62,037 bases of DNA from JBBQWR01 sp038210495 (lineage in GTDB: Bacteria > Planctomycetota > Planctomycetia > Pirellulales > DATAWG01): NCBI GenBank assembly GCA_038210495.1, contig JBBQWR010000035.1, positions 1-62,037 on the forward strand, read 5' to 3'. Below, piece after piece: positions 8,553 to 19,341 of this stretch. Numbering within the stretch: the first letter of the stretch is position 1; every line of letters begins with the position of its first letter. Position numbers and translations under genes: made by a program. The notes under the pieces are model-generated. The model searched no databases, was not told the DNA's origin, and was given only the letters and a program-made list of their open reading frames with translations.

Positions 8553-9704
8553 TTACCGCTTCCTTGCCATCTCCATAAACAAATCGTAACGGGCCTTCAT
8601 TTCGATCAGGCTGTCGCCGCCGAATTTTTCAATAAACGCCGCCGCGACTTCGAACGCCACGACATTCTCGACGATCACGCTGGCAGCCGGCACGGCGCAA
8701 ACGTCGCTCCGTTCATACGCCGCCGCCTCGGCTTGCTTGGTATCCATGTTGATCGATTCGAGCGGCTTGCGGAGCGTGCTGATCGGCTTCTTCGCGGCGC
8801 GTATCACCAGCGGTTGGCCGTTGGTCATGCCGGCTTCCAATCCGCCTGCGTTGTTCGAGGGGCGAATGAAACCCAGGTTAGGCTCGTGCTGGCGCCCCGG
8901 ATCGTATTGAATCGGGTCGTGAACGTGCGAACCACGACGCCGGGCCGCCTCGAAACCGAGGCCAATTTCGACCCCCTTGATCGCTTGCACGGCCATCACC
9001 GCTTGGGCCAGTCGTCCATCGAGCTTGCGATCCCATTGGGCATGCGTGCCCAAGCCGAACGGCAGCCCCTCGACGCGCGTCTCGACAACGCCCCCCAGCG
9101 TGTCCCCATCTTTGCCGCAAGAATCGATCAGCGTCTTGAATTCGGAATCCTGCGCCGGATTGAGCGAATAGATTTCGCTCGAATCGCGAAGCGCCGTTTG
9201 CTCGTCGAGCGAGCTGGCGAGAGCTTCGGCGGTCGGAACGATGGCCACGCCGCCCAGTTCGACGACATAGCCGATCGCGCGAATGCCGAACTCGGCGAGC
9301 AATTGTTTCGCGAGAGCTCCGGCCGCCACGCGCACGGCCGTTTCCCGCGCGCTGGCTCGTTCGAGCGTGCCGCGAATCGAACCCAAGAACTTGATCGCTC
9401 CGGTCAGATCGCCGTGGCCGGGCCGAGGGCGACTTAAATCTCCCAGGCGCTCGAGCTTGTAGTCCTTGTTGACGACTTCCAGCACGATGGGGCTGCCGAG
9501 CGTCGTCCCTTGCCAGATTCCGGTCTTGATGTCGACCTGATCGGTCTCGATTCGCTGTCGCCCACCGCGGCCGTAACCTCCCTGTCGCCGGCGGAGCTCG
9601 ACGTCGATCGGCCCCGCGTCGACCTTAACACCCGCGGGAAACCCATCGACCAGCGCGACCAGCGCTTTGCCATGAGATTCTCCGGCGGTCCAATAACGCA
9701 GCAT
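8553..9704 (-). CDS. aroC: Chorismate synthase
   Basis: 383 residues. Catalyses the last shikimate-pathway step, EPSP to chorismate, using reduced FMN. The typical N-terminus MLRYWTAGESHGKAL fixes the start at 9704. Other family segments are RRRQGGYGRGGRQRIETDQV, SRPRPGHGDLTGAIKF, ASARETA.RVAAGA, RRRGSHVHDPI and GFIRPSNNAGGLEAGMTNG. The length is normal. The 14 codons upstream of 9704 in the open frame are not part of the family and are left out. No aromatic-pathway neighbours are present. Confidence 0.96.
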   Translation of the reverse strand: MLRYWTAGESHGKALVALVDGFPAGVKVDAGPIDVELRRRQGGYGRGGRQRIETDQVDIKTGIWQGTTLGSPIVLEVVNKDYKLERLGDLSRPRPGHGDLTGAIKFLGSIRGTLERASARETAVRVAAGALAKQLLAEFGIRAIGYVVELGGVAIVPTAEALASSLDEQTALRDSSEIYSLNPAQDSEFKTLIDSCGKDGDTLGGVVETRVEGLPFGLGTHAQWDRKLDGRLAQAVMAVQAIKGVEIGLGFEAARRRGSHVHDPIQYDPGRQHEPNLGFIRPSNNAGGLEAGMTNGQPLVIRAAKKPISTLRKPLESINMDTKQAEAAAYERSDVCAVPAASVIVENVVAFEVAAAFIEKFGGDSLIEMKARYDLFMEMARKR

Positions 9705-9956
9705 GAGGGCTTTACGGGGTTTTTCCGCTATTCTGGTCCCTCTCACTCAAGGCAGAGGGTGGAAAGACGCCAACGGGCGCACGACCGGTCAATTTTACCG
9801 GCCGTCCCAATTTGCCGATAGGTCGGCTGATTGTAGCGCGGTGTTTGCCCAAGCCCCTGTGGTTCGCGCGCTTCTCACCGATTAGGATGAAACTCCATCA
9901 ATTCTCCGAGTCCCGTTGCCATCAACAACCCCCATTTTCCAAGCTTAGGCGTCGCG

Positions 9957-11464
<1,508 letters not shown>

Positions 11465-11468
<4 letters not shown>

Positions 11469-12454
11469 TCCATCGCCATCTCCGCGAATTGTCCGTGGCC
11501 GTCGCTTATGGGCTGTTACTGCTCGTGCTCGCGATCGCGCGGCCGGATTTTTTTAGCGCGGGGCAATTCTGGCTGACGCTCGTCTACTCGGCGCCGATTC
11601 TTGTCGCGGCCATCGGCATGACGCTCGTGATCCTGACCCGGCAAATCGATATTTCGATCGGCTGGCAGCTTTCGATCGCGGCGATTGTCGCGGCCCTGCT
11701 GGCGCAGCGCGGCTGGTCGATCTCCTGGGTCGCCGTGTCGGCGATCGGCGTCGGCATGGCGCTTGGAGCCTTGAACGGAGCGCTCGTGGCGGGACTCAAG
11801 CTGCCGTCGATCGTCGTGACGCTCGCCACGATGGTCATTCTCCGCGAGTCGCTGGGCTGGATTCGCAGCGGCGAGGCCGTGCGCAATTTGTCGGATCAGT
11901 TCCAATGGTTCGGCCTGTCTCAAATCGACGGACAGCGATCGATCGTCGCAATTGCCGCGGTGGCGACGATCGTCTTCGGCGTCGGCTTGCGATTTCTGCC
12001 CGCCGGCCGCGCGATTTACGCCACCGGATCCGATGAAGAGGCTGCTCGATTGGCTGGGATTCAACCTCGCCGTGTCGTCTTTTTCGTGTTCGTGGCAATG
12101 GGCGCGTTGAGTGGGCTGGCAGCCTTGTTGAGCGTCGTGCAGGACGCGACCGTCGAACCGGTCATCGGCAAAGATGTCGAACTACGAGTGATCGCGGCGG
12201 TCGTCGTGGGAGGCGTGGCAATCTCCGGTGGCCGAGGAAATCTATTCGGGAGCCTGCTTGGCGTGCTGCTGCTGGGAACGATCGGCAGCGCCTTCGTATT
12301 CCTGCATATCGACGCCAGTTGGGAGAAGGCGCTGCAGGGCGCGATCATTCTGCTGGCTGTCGCCACGGATGCCGTGGGGCCGAGGCGCGCGATTGGGAGC
12401 CATCTCGCGGGGAGTGCATCCGCCACCAATCCGATGCCCAGCGAAACCGTCTAG
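11465..12454 (+). CDS. Sugar-type ABC transporter permease
   Basis: 329 residues with about 8-10 hydrophobic segments. A branched-chain/ribose-type permease (BPD_transp_2 family): GMTLVILTRQIDISIGWQLS near the first third, then GLKLPSIVVTLATMVILRESL, and the late signature VVVGGVAISGGRGNLFGSLLG (about 250-270) that contacts the ATPase. Its start overlaps the ATPase gene by four bases and three bases separate it from the next permease. It would pair with that permease as a heterodimer, like LsrC-LsrD or RhaP-RhaQ. Confidence 0.92.
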
Positions 12455-12457
12455 CGC

Positions 12458-14548
12458 ATGTCGACCATCGCCACCGACAATTCGGTTCCCACCGCCGCCT
12501 CGTCTGGCGGAATTTCAGCACTGGCGCGGCACGCAGTTCTGCTACTCGTCGTCTTGGGCCTCGAGATCGCCCTGTTCTCAAGGATCGGCACGAATTTTTT
12601 CCGTAGCGAAAATGCCTTCGAGGTCCTGCGCGTCTCGGTGGAAATCGGCCTCTTGGCCCTCGCGCTCACGCCGATCATCGTTAGCGGCGGCATCGATCTC
12701 TCGGTCGGCGCGCTGATGGGCCTGTGCGCGGTCGTCTTCGGCAAACTGTGGCTCGACGACGATCTGCACGCGGCGATCGGTTTCAACCCCGGATTGATTG
12801 GCGCCCTGTGCGGCACGCTATCGATCGGCGCGGGCGCGGGATTGCTCAACGGCCTGTTGATCACGCGACTCAAGATTCCGCCGCTCATCGTAACGCTCGG
12901 CTCGATGTCGCTGTTTCGCGGATTGGCCGAGGGAATTACCGGCGGCGTGCAGAATTTTACGATTCCGCCGGGCCATCCGCTGTTGCTGCTGGGTAACGGT
13001 TATTTGTTCGGCTGGCTTCCGGCGCAACTGCCGCTGTTTCTGATCGCGCTCGTGTTGTTTTGGGCTCTGATGCACGGCGCCGTGTTTGGCCGCCAAATCG
13101 TCGCCATCGGCTTCTCCCCCGAAGGCGCCCGCTACGCCGGAATTCCCGTCGCGCGGCGGCTGACGGTGGCCTATCTGCTCAGCGGACTGACGGCCGCCAT
13201 CGCCTCGATCGTGTATGTGGCCCATCTGGGTCAAGCCAAGTCGGACGCCGGCACGGGCTATGAACTATTGGCGATCACGGCGGTCGTGTTGGGCGGGGCT
13301 TCGATCTTCGGCGGCCGCGGGGCGATCTACGGCACGGTCTTGGGGCTACTCGTGATTTCCGTTCTCAAGCAAGGTCTGCAACTGGCCGATCTGCCGTCCG
13401 AGTTGGCTGGTATCATGACGGGCGTGTTGCTACTGGTTACGATTATTTTCAATCCAACAGGCAAACCGGTTGCCGCCCGAGTTGACAGCGGCGATGAGGA
13501 GTGGTCGATGAAGAATTCGCAAGTCGCGGCACTGAGCTTTGTCATTCTCCTGGCTGGCCTCATCGTCGCCGGAAGCAACTGGTTGCTCGTCCGCTCGCTG
13601 CACGACGAACTTTCGCAGCGCGGCGTCTCGGGCGACAGGAAAAAGCCGATCACGATCGCCGTCATGCCCAAGAGCAAGGGCAACCCTTATTTCATCGCTT
13701 GCCGCGCGGGCGCCGAAGAAGCCGCCAAGGAATTCAACGTCAACCTGCTCTGGGACGGACCCCGCGAGCCCGATCCGGCCGAGCAGAACGCGCTGGTCGA
13801 AAAGTGGATCGTTCGCGGCGTCGATGCGATCGCAATAGCGGTCGAGAATCGCGAAGGCATTTCGACGGCCCTGCGGCGGGCTCGCGAGCGGGGCATCAAG
13901 GTCGTCACCTGGGATTCGGACGCCGACCCCGACGCCCGCGATTTCTTCGTCAATCAGGCCACGCCGCAAGGAATCGGCGAGACGCTCATGGACCACGCGG
14001 CCCGCGTTCTCGGCGGCAAGGGGGAATTCGCGATCATCACGGCCTCGCTCACCGCCGGCAACATGATCGAGTGGCAGAAGTGCATCGAAGCTCGGCGGAA
14101 AGAAAAATATCCCGACATTACGCTCGCCGTGACCCGCCCCTGCGACGACAAGCAGGACAAGGCCAAGCAAGAGGCGTCGACGATCTTGAAGGCCTATCCG
14201 AACGTGAAGCTAATCATGGCGATCTGCTCGCCGGCGGTGCCCGGCGCGGCCGAGGCGATCAAGCAGTCGGGCCGCAGCGATGTGAAGGTCGTCGGACTGG
14301 GGTTGCCAAAAGACAACCGGACCTACGTCCACCTGGGCATCACCGAGTCGGTCGTGCTGTGGAAGACAAAGGATCTCGGCTATCTGTCGGTGCTCGCCGC
14401 CAACGCGCTGTATTCGGGCACGCTGAAGCCAGGAGACGCGACGATCGACGCCGGCCGCTTGGGCAAGATCAAGATCGAGAAAGACAACATCCTGCTGGGG
14501 ACGCCGTTCACGTTCAACGAATCGAACATCGACAAGTTCGATTTCTAA
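12458..14548 (+). CDS. Fused ABC permease plus sugar/AI-2-type substrate-binding protein
   Basis: 696 residues. Residues 1-345 are a second permease (SGGIDLSVGALMGL; LGGASIFGGRGAIYGTVLG). Residue 351 is an internal Met, followed by a hydrophobic anchor (about 356-377) and a periplasmic binding protein (about 390-696) beginning ITIAVMPKSKGNPYF and ending GRLGKIKIEKDNILLG and NIDKFDF, a layout close to RhaS/LsrB (rhamnose or autoinducer-2 binders). The internal ATG at 13508 has GAGGAG six bases upstream, so a free binding protein could also be made. No stop codon separates the two parts. The N-terminus is in the cytoplasm and the binding domain outside, tethered to the membrane. The substrate is inferred, not proven. 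Confidence 0.88.
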   Translation: MSTIATDNSVPTAASSGGISALARHAVLLLVVLGLEIALFSRIGTNFFRSENAFEVLRVSVEIGLLALALTPIIVSGGIDLSVGALMGLCAVVFGKLWLDDDLHAAIGFNPGLIGALCGTLSIGAGAGLLNGLLITRLKIPPLIVTLGSMSLFRGLAEGITGGVQNFTIPPGHPLLLLGNGYLFGWLPAQLPLFLIALVLFWALMHGAVFGRQIVAIGFSPEGARYAGIPVARRLTVAYLLSGLTAAIASIVYVAHLGQAKSDAGTGYELLAITAVVLGGASIFGGRGAIYGTVLGLLVISVLKQGLQLADLPSELAGIMTGVLLLVTIIFNPTGKPVAARVDSGDEEWSMKNSQVAALSFVILLAGLIVAGSNWLLVRSLHDELSQRGVSGDRKKPITIAVMPKSKGNPYFIACRAGAEEAAKEFNVNLLWDGPREPDPAEQNALVEKWIVRGVDAIAIAVENREGISTALRRARERGIKVVTWDSDADPDARDFFVNQATPQGIGETLMDHAARVLGGKGEFAIITASLTAGNMIEWQKCIEARRKEKYPDITLAVTRPCDDKQDKAKQEASTILKAYPNVKLIMAICSPAVPGAAEAIKQSGRSDVKVVGLGLPKDNRTYVHLGITESVVLWKTKDLGYLSVLAANALYSGTLKPGDATIDAGRLGKIKIEKDNILLGTPFTFNESNIDKFDF
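13496..13510 (+). promoter_or_regulatory. Internal ribosome-binding site and start inside the fused transporter gene
   Basis: GAGGAG at 13496-13501 lies six bases before the in-frame ATG at 13508, exactly where the permease part ends and the signal-anchor of the binding protein begins. Confidence 0.6.
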
Positions 14549-14580
14549 ACCGCCGGGGACTGTCCCATTCGCCGAAGCGC
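14548..14580 (+). repeat. 3'-end repeat (CCGCCGGGGACTGTCCC family), copy 2
   Basis: Starts at the stop codon of the transporter gene: AAACCGCCGGGGACTGTCCC then ATTCGCCGAAGCG. Same orientation as the upstream gene. Confidence 0.75.
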
Positions 14581-14584
14581 GAGA

Positions 14585-15397
14585 CTATTTGGTTCCTAGT
14601 CGCCGCGATAGCCGAGTGATCGCGAGCACCTCATCGTGTACCAAGCCGTTGGTGGCAATCGCGTCGCCAGAATTGATCGTCGGGCGGCCCTGCCAATCGG
14701 TGAAGGCGCCGCCGGCTTCTTGGATGATCGGCAGCATGGCCGCGGCGTCCCAGACGTTCATGATCGGGTCGACCATGATCTCAGCCCGACCCGTGGCGAC
14801 CAGCACGTAGCCGAAGCAGTCGCCCCAAGTGCGAGCCAGCCGAACGCTCGATTGCAACTCCTCGAACACGCCGATCGCCCCACGGTCGCCGAAGCTTTTG
14901 ACTTCGCTGGTGCAAAACAGCGATTGGTTTAAATTCGCTTGGCGCGACACCCGGGCCGGTTTGGCTTGCTGGTCGCCAACGACATGCCACGCGCCTTGGC
15001 CCGTCGCGGCATAAACGGATTCGTCGAGCGCCGGCAGATGCACGATGCCCATCACCGGCTGGCCTTCGAATTCCAGACCGACCAAGCAGCCGTAGAGCGG
15101 CACGCCATGGATGAACGATTTCGTTCCATCGATCGGATCGAAAATCCAGCGAAACCCGCTATCTCCCGCCTGCTCGGGAAATTCTTCGCCCAGCAGTCCG
15201 TCGCCGGGAAACGCGGCGGCGATTCGCTTCCGCAAGAGTTGTTCGGCGCCGCGGTCGGCGATCGTCACCGGCGTGTCGTCGCTCTTGAGTTCCACTTGAA
15301 GATCGTCGCGCCGAAAATATTCGAGCGTCAATCGGCCCGCCTCGCGCGCGGCGATAAGTCCTAGCTCCAATCGAGTGGTGATGGCGTCGGTTTGCAT
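14585..15397 (-). CDS. hisN: Histidinol-phosphatase-type inositol monophosphatase family protein
   Basis: 270 residues. A magnesium-dependent phosphatase of the IMPase superfamily: GEEFPE (about 86-91), FDPIDGTKSFI and WDAAAMLPIIQEAGG supply the metal ligands. The segment RTWGDCFGYVLVATGRAEIMVDP is typical of the HisN group that dephosphorylates histidinol phosphate. The window also holds hisB and hisC, which supports a histidine role, though they are not adjacent. The start at 15397 (MQTDAI) is chosen because the upstream frame is only translated heptamer repeats (PSPITHH). An inositol or PAP phosphatase is the alternative. Confidence 0.85.
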   Translation of the reverse strand: MQTDAITTRLELGLIAAREAGRLTLEYFRRDDLQVELKSDDTPVTIADRGAEQLLRKRIAAAFPGDGLLGEEFPEQAGDSGFRWIFDPIDGTKSFIHGVPLYGCLVGLEFEGQPVMGIVHLPALDESVYAATGQGAWHVVGDQQAKPARVSRQANLNQSLFCTSEVKSFGDRGAIGVFEELQSSVRLARTWGDCFGYVLVATGRAEIMVDPIMNVWDAAAMLPIIQEAGGAFTDWQGRPTINSGDAIATNGLVHDEVLAITRLSRRLGTK

Positions 15398-15442
15398 GAC
15401 GCCCACGGTAGTCGTCAGTCGCGGCGGGGGAAAGGGGGTGGC

Positions 15443-15516
15443 GAGTGGCGAGTGGCGAGTGATGGGTGATGGGTGATGGGTGATGGGTGATGGGTGATGG
15501 GTGATGGGTGATGGGT
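15443..15516. repeat. Heptamer tandem array, GATGGGT x8
   Basis: 15461-15516 is eight perfect head-to-tail units of GATGGGT; 15443-15460 adds two and a half units of GAGTGGC. It lies in the leader of the hisN-like gene. Confidence 0.95.
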
Positions 15517-15528
15517 GCGAAAGACGCC

Positions 15529-15566
15529 GGGTGCCCGGGGCTGGAGGCGCTTCGCCGAAGCCCCGG
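15529..15566. repeat. Nested-hairpin repeat (CCGGGGCT...AGCCCCGG), copy c
   Basis: Reads GGGTGCCCGGGGCTGGAGGC then GCTTCGCC and GAAGCCCCGG. Outer stem 8 bp, inner GGCG-CTT-CGCC. It lies between the divergent hisN-like and WcaJ-like genes. Confidence 0.85.
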
Positions 15567-15727
15567 TTTTTGGCGCCCACCGTGGCTACTGGTTCCCCAT
15601 CTTCGAATGCCCCGTCCCCTAATCCCCAGCCCCACCACCCTTGGCCCCTCGGCCGTGAACTACCTTTACGAGTGCCGGCGATTCTCATTCGCCACACTCC
15701 GTTCACCATGAATCGATCAGAACGAAT

Positions 15728-17146
15728 ATGACATCTTCCGCTCGCATTCAACCGCTTCGCTCGCTCCTGGAAGTCGGACTCCGTCTAACCGATACAGCCG
15801 GCATCGTCGGCGCTTTGGCGCTGTTGGTTGCCGGCGCCGGGCCGGCGGCCCGCAAAGAATCGCTGTTGGCCTCGGCCGTGGCGATCGTGCTCTATTACCT
15901 AGCCGCTGAGGTCACGGGACTGTTTCGCAACTGGGACGGCGTCTCGACCGATCGGCAGGTTCTGTGCGCCCTGGTGACATGGACTTTGACCGTCCCGGCA
16001 TTCCTGGTAGTCGGATTCGTCGGCGGTAAGTTCGAAGCGGGCCAAAGTCCGCTACTACACAGGACACTCGTGGGTTGGTTTTTGCTCACGGCGGCTTTTC
16101 TAGTCGGCGGGCGAATGGCTTGGCGGCTGGTGATGCAGTCGCTGCGGCGCCACGGCCTGAACACGCGCGGGGCGGCGATCATCGGGGCCAATGATTTGGG
16201 ATTTCGGCTCGCGCGCAATATCGAAACCGCGCCGCAGATGGGGCTCAAGATGGTTGGCTTCTTCGACGACCGTCCCCCGGAGCGCCGGGCTCTGGTCCCC
16301 GGCGACGTCGGCAAGTGTCTCGGCAACCTCGACGATCTGCTCGAGCGGTCCCGGAGCGGGGAAGTCCACATCATTTATATCACGCTGCCGCTGCGCGCGG
16401 AGCAGCGCGTGAAGAATGTCCTGTCGCGATTGGCGGATACGACGGCGTCGGTCTATGTCGTGCCCGATTTTTTCGTGTTCGAGCTTTTGCACTCGAGGTG
16501 GACCAACATCGGTGGATTGCCGGCCGTGAGTATCTTCGAGACGCCGTTCTACGGCGTCGGCGGAATCATCAAACGTTCGTTCGATCTGATCTTGGCGTCG
16601 ATTATCCTGCTGCTCGCCGCCCTGCCGATGCTGGCCATCGCGGCGGCGATCAAGCTGACATCGCGCGGGCCCGTGTTCTTCCGGCAGACGCGCTACGGGC
16701 TCGACGGCCGGGCGATTCGCGTCTGGAAGTTCCGCAGCATGCGCGTCTGCGAGAATGGACCGACGATCGCTCAAGCGACCAAAAACGACCCGCGGATCAC
16801 GCCGCTCGGTGGTTTTCTCCGCCGCAGTTCGCTCGACGAGTTGCCTCAACTGCTGAACGTGCTGGAGGGCAGTATGTCGCTCGTCGGTCCTCGGCCACAC
16901 GCGACCGCTCACAACGAACTGTTCCGCAAGCAAATTCAGGGCTACATGTTGCGGCACAAGGTGAAGCCCGGGATCACGGGCCTCGCGCAAGTCAACGGCT
17001 GGCGCGGCGAGACCGACACACTGGACAAAATGCTCAAGCGGGTCGAGTGCGACCATCAATACATCCGCGACTGGACGCCGTGGCTGGATTTGAAGATTCT
17101 CGTGCGCACGGTGTTCACGGTGCTGGCGAAGCAGAATGCGTATTGA
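15728..17146 (+). CDS. Polyprenyl-phosphate sugar-1-phosphate transferase (WcaJ type)
   Basis: 472 residues, an inner-membrane enzyme that moves a sugar phosphate from a UDP-sugar to undecaprenyl phosphate, the first step of exopolysaccharide or O-unit assembly. Four or so N-terminal membrane helices (to about residue 135) lead to a Rossmann-like domain (AAIIGANDLGFRLARNIE, FFDDRPPERR). A further helix (IIKRSFDLILASIILLLAALP) precedes the catalytic domain with GPVFFRQTRYGLDGR, VWKFRSMRV, RRSSLDELPQLLNVLEGSMSLVGPRPH and KPGITGLAQVNGWRGET. The length suits the WcaJ group. The neighbouring genes are not sugar genes. Confidence 0.93.
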   Translation: MTSSARIQPLRSLLEVGLRLTDTAGIVGALALLVAGAGPAARKESLLASAVAIVLYYLAAEVTGLFRNWDGVSTDRQVLCALVTWTLTVPAFLVVGFVGGKFEAGQSPLLHRTLVGWFLLTAAFLVGGRMAWRLVMQSLRRHGLNTRGAAIIGANDLGFRLARNIETAPQMGLKMVGFFDDRPPERRALVPGDVGKCLGNLDDLLERSRSGEVHIIYITLPLRAEQRVKNVLSRLADTTASVYVVPDFFVFELLHSRWTNIGGLPAVSIFETPFYGVGGIIKRSFDLILASIILLLAALPMLAIAAAIKLTSRGPVFFRQTRYGLDGRAIRVWKFRSMRVCENGPTIAQATKNDPRITPLGGFLRRSSLDELPQLLNVLEGSMSLVGPRPHATAHNELFRKQIQGYMLRHKVKPGITGLAQVNGWRGETDTLDKMLKRVECDHQYIRDWTPWLDLKILVRTVFTVLAKQNAY

Positions 17147-17349
17147 GGTGCGAGCGGGGGGCGTAAGCTCCCTGTCCCCGACGCCGATCGCGCGAACGAT
17201 TCAAATTCGCGAGCGATCTCAAAAAACAATTGGCTATCGCGGCATGACGCAACTCGATACATCGATGCGGATTCGTAGCGGTTAATCGAAATCCAGGGAG
17301 CTGACTCCCACCGCTCGCCGTTTCGTCGTCGCTCGCCGAGGTCTGAAAC

Positions 17350-17378
17350 TTGACACTGGATTTTCAGCCGGATAGCAT
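17350..17378 (+). promoter_or_regulatory. Probable sigma70-type promoter upstream of the cyclase-like gene
   Basis: Perfect TTGACA at 17350-17355, 17-bp spacer, TAGCAT at 17373-17378. The leader to the ATG at 17509 would be about 125 nt. The 17147-17349 part holds no gene I can support. Confidence 0.45.
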
Positions 17379-17508
17379 CGAGCGGTAGGTAAACCGACGG
17401 TCGTCCGCGTCCATTTCTTGCCCGAGTTTTCTATTCCAGCGTAAATGGCCCGGAGAGCGGACCGATCGGTCCCCTTAACCGTCGGCCCATTTGGCGAAGG
17501 ATGTTGCC

Positions 17509-19152
17509 ATGATCGCTTTTGCGCAGAGTCCGCGCTGGTTAACCATTGCGATATTGACAGTCGCAATTTCATTTTCCGGCGTCGCCGATCGGGCATCCGC
17601 CGTTTCGCCGGAGGGGCCTGAAGTGAAGGCCGTCCTGGCCAAGGCCTTCAAGTATTTGGAGACGGCCAAGGACGCGCGCCTCGGCGGCAAATGCCTGATC
17701 GGCTTGTGCTTCGTCAAGCGGGGCGACAACGAGTCCCATCCGCAGATCAAGGAAGCCGTCACCGCCTGTTTAGCGGCGGCCATTAATCCGGACGGCCCGG
17801 ATGTGTATAGCACCGGCCTGGCGATCGTATTTCTTTGCGAGCTCGACGCGAGCAAATATCAGGCAGCGATTAACTCGTTTCTGAAATCGCTGCAAAAACG
17901 TCAAAAGGCCGCGGGAGGCTGGGGCTACCCGTCCGGCGAATTCATGGCGACCGGCGATACGTCGATGACCCAGTATGGCGTGCTCGCCAGTTGGGAAGCC
18001 AAGCGGCACGGTTTCGTTGTGCCACTCGAATCGCTTGAGAACGTCTGCCTATGGCTGCTGCGCACGCAAGACCCGACCGGCGGCTGGGGTTATCAAGGCA
18101 AAGATGCCGGCCCGACCGACTCGGGCGACATCAGACTCAACAAACAGATTAACGTGCGGCACGGCTTGTCGGCCGCGGGACTTGGTTCGCTGTTCATCTG
18201 CTCGGACCTCTTGGCGCTTAGTTCCGCCGCGCGACAAGACGCGGCCGACGACGACTTGCCGCCGGCATTGAAGCCCGTGCTCGACGAAGCGGCTGCCGAC
18301 AAGCCGCTGACCGAGAAGATCAAGCCCAAAATGATTCGCTCGGCGGAGGATCGCGGCCGAGGCTGGTGGACCAAGAACTACAAAATCGACGTGCCTGATT
18401 TTCCGTACTACTATCTGTATGCGCTCGAGAGATATCAGAGCTTTGCCGAATTGGCCTATGGGCTCAAGAATCGCGAGCCCGGTTGGTACAACGACGGATT
18501 CAATTACCTCAAGCGCAAGCAGTTGGACGACGGCAGTTGGGCCAGCAAGGCCGACATGGTCTCGCCCGACACGTCGTTCGCCATCTTGTTCCTGTTGCGA
18601 TCGACGAAGCGAAGCATTGAAAAGACAAAAGGTTTCGAGGCGGGAATCCTGGCCGGCGGGCAAGGACTGCCGCGCAACCTGGATCGAGTGCGCGTTCGCA
18701 AGGGGCAGATCGTCGCCAAGCCGGTGACAGGTTCGCTGCCCGCGCTGCTCGATGTGCTCGCGCATCCGGAGAACGCGAGCTTCAACGATTTCGCCGGCGA
18801 CCCGCAAGACCTCGTGCGGCAACTGGCCGAGGAGGAAGGCGCCCAGCGAGCCGAGCATTTGAAACCGGTCAGGCAGTTGGCCGTTCATGGCCCGGCGGAG
18901 ACTCGCGAAGTAGCCGTCGATGTGCTGGCCAAGGTCCGCGATATCGAAAACGCGCCCGCGCTGATCGAGGCCCTGTCTGACAGCCAATGGTCCGTCGTCG
19001 ACTCGGCCGATGAAGGGCTGCGATCGATCAGTCGTCGGGTCGGTGCAAAACTTATCAGTGATATCCCGGACGAAAAGGCTCGCGCCGCGGCCATCAAGGA
19101 GTGGCGGCAGTGGTACGCATCGATCCATCCGGAGCCGAGCGGGACACCATAA
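17509..19152 (+). CDS. Exported prenyltransferase/cyclase-fold protein with a HEAT-like C-terminus
   Basis: 547 residues. A signal peptide (RWLTIAILTVAISFSGVADRASA) precedes a domain with repeated GGWGY motifs (KAAGGWGYPSGEF about 133-145; TGGWGYQGKDAG about 190-201) and W-Y-N-D-G..YL, the pattern of squalene-cyclase/prenyltransferase alpha-barrels. The DxDD catalytic motif of true cyclases was not found, so enzymatic activity is doubtful. The C-terminal 100 residues (ETREVAVDVLAKVRDIENAPALIEAL) resemble HEAT/armadillo repeats. The start at 17509 has AAGGA upstream. It heads a same-strand run of four further lineage-specific genes. Confidence 0.75.
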   Translation: MIAFAQSPRWLTIAILTVAISFSGVADRASAVSPEGPEVKAVLAKAFKYLETAKDARLGGKCLIGLCFVKRGDNESHPQIKEAVTACLAAAINPDGPDVYSTGLAIVFLCELDASKYQAAINSFLKSLQKRQKAAGGWGYPSGEFMATGDTSMTQYGVLASWEAKRHGFVVPLESLENVCLWLLRTQDPTGGWGYQGKDAGPTDSGDIRLNKQINVRHGLSAAGLGSLFICSDLLALSSAARQDAADDDLPPALKPVLDEAAADKPLTEKIKPKMIRSAEDRGRGWWTKNYKIDVPDFPYYYLYALERYQSFAELAYGLKNREPGWYNDGFNYLKRKQLDDGSWASKADMVSPDTSFAILFLLRSTKRSIEKTKGFEAGILAGGQGLPRNLDRVRVRKGQIVAKPVTGSLPALLDVLAHPENASFNDFAGDPQDLVRQLAEEEGAQRAEHLKPVRQLAVHGPAETREVAVDVLAKVRDIENAPALIEALSDSQWSVVDSADEGLRSISRRVGAKLISDIPDEKARAAAIKEWRQWYASIHPEPSGTP

Positions 19153-19191
19153 ACTCAAAGCCTCGCCGCTTGATATCATGGAGAAGCCATC

Positions 19192-19230
19192 GGGTGGCCG
19201 TGGTTGGCGGCGTCTTCGCCGAAGCCCCGG
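19192..19230. repeat. Nested-hairpin repeat, copy d
   Basis: GGGTGGCCGTGGTTGGCGGC then GTCTTCGCCGAAGCCCCGG; diverged in the left arm. It lies between the cyclase-like gene and the next gene. Confidence 0.65.
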
Positions 19231-19341
19231 AGAGTGGTCGCGACTTCGAATGCGTCGGTCGGATCGCGACGAGGTCCAGCCACCCCAGAGCCGTAAAATA
19301 GCCTTCACGTCCGATTTAACACCTCCTTGACTTGCCGCGTC

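Noticed and set aside
15461..15516. CRISPR-like array
   Set aside because: The units are 7 bp, head to tail, without spacers, and no cas gene is present.
15398..15751. N-terminal extension of the hisN-like protein (open frame to 15751)
   Set aside because: The extension is translated heptamer and hairpin repeats; the family N-terminus begins at the ATG at 15397.
17282..17508. Minus-strand open frame between the WcaJ-like and cyclase-like genes
   Set aside because: It overlaps the cyclase-like start and the candidate promoter, with no recognisable motif or ribosome-binding site.
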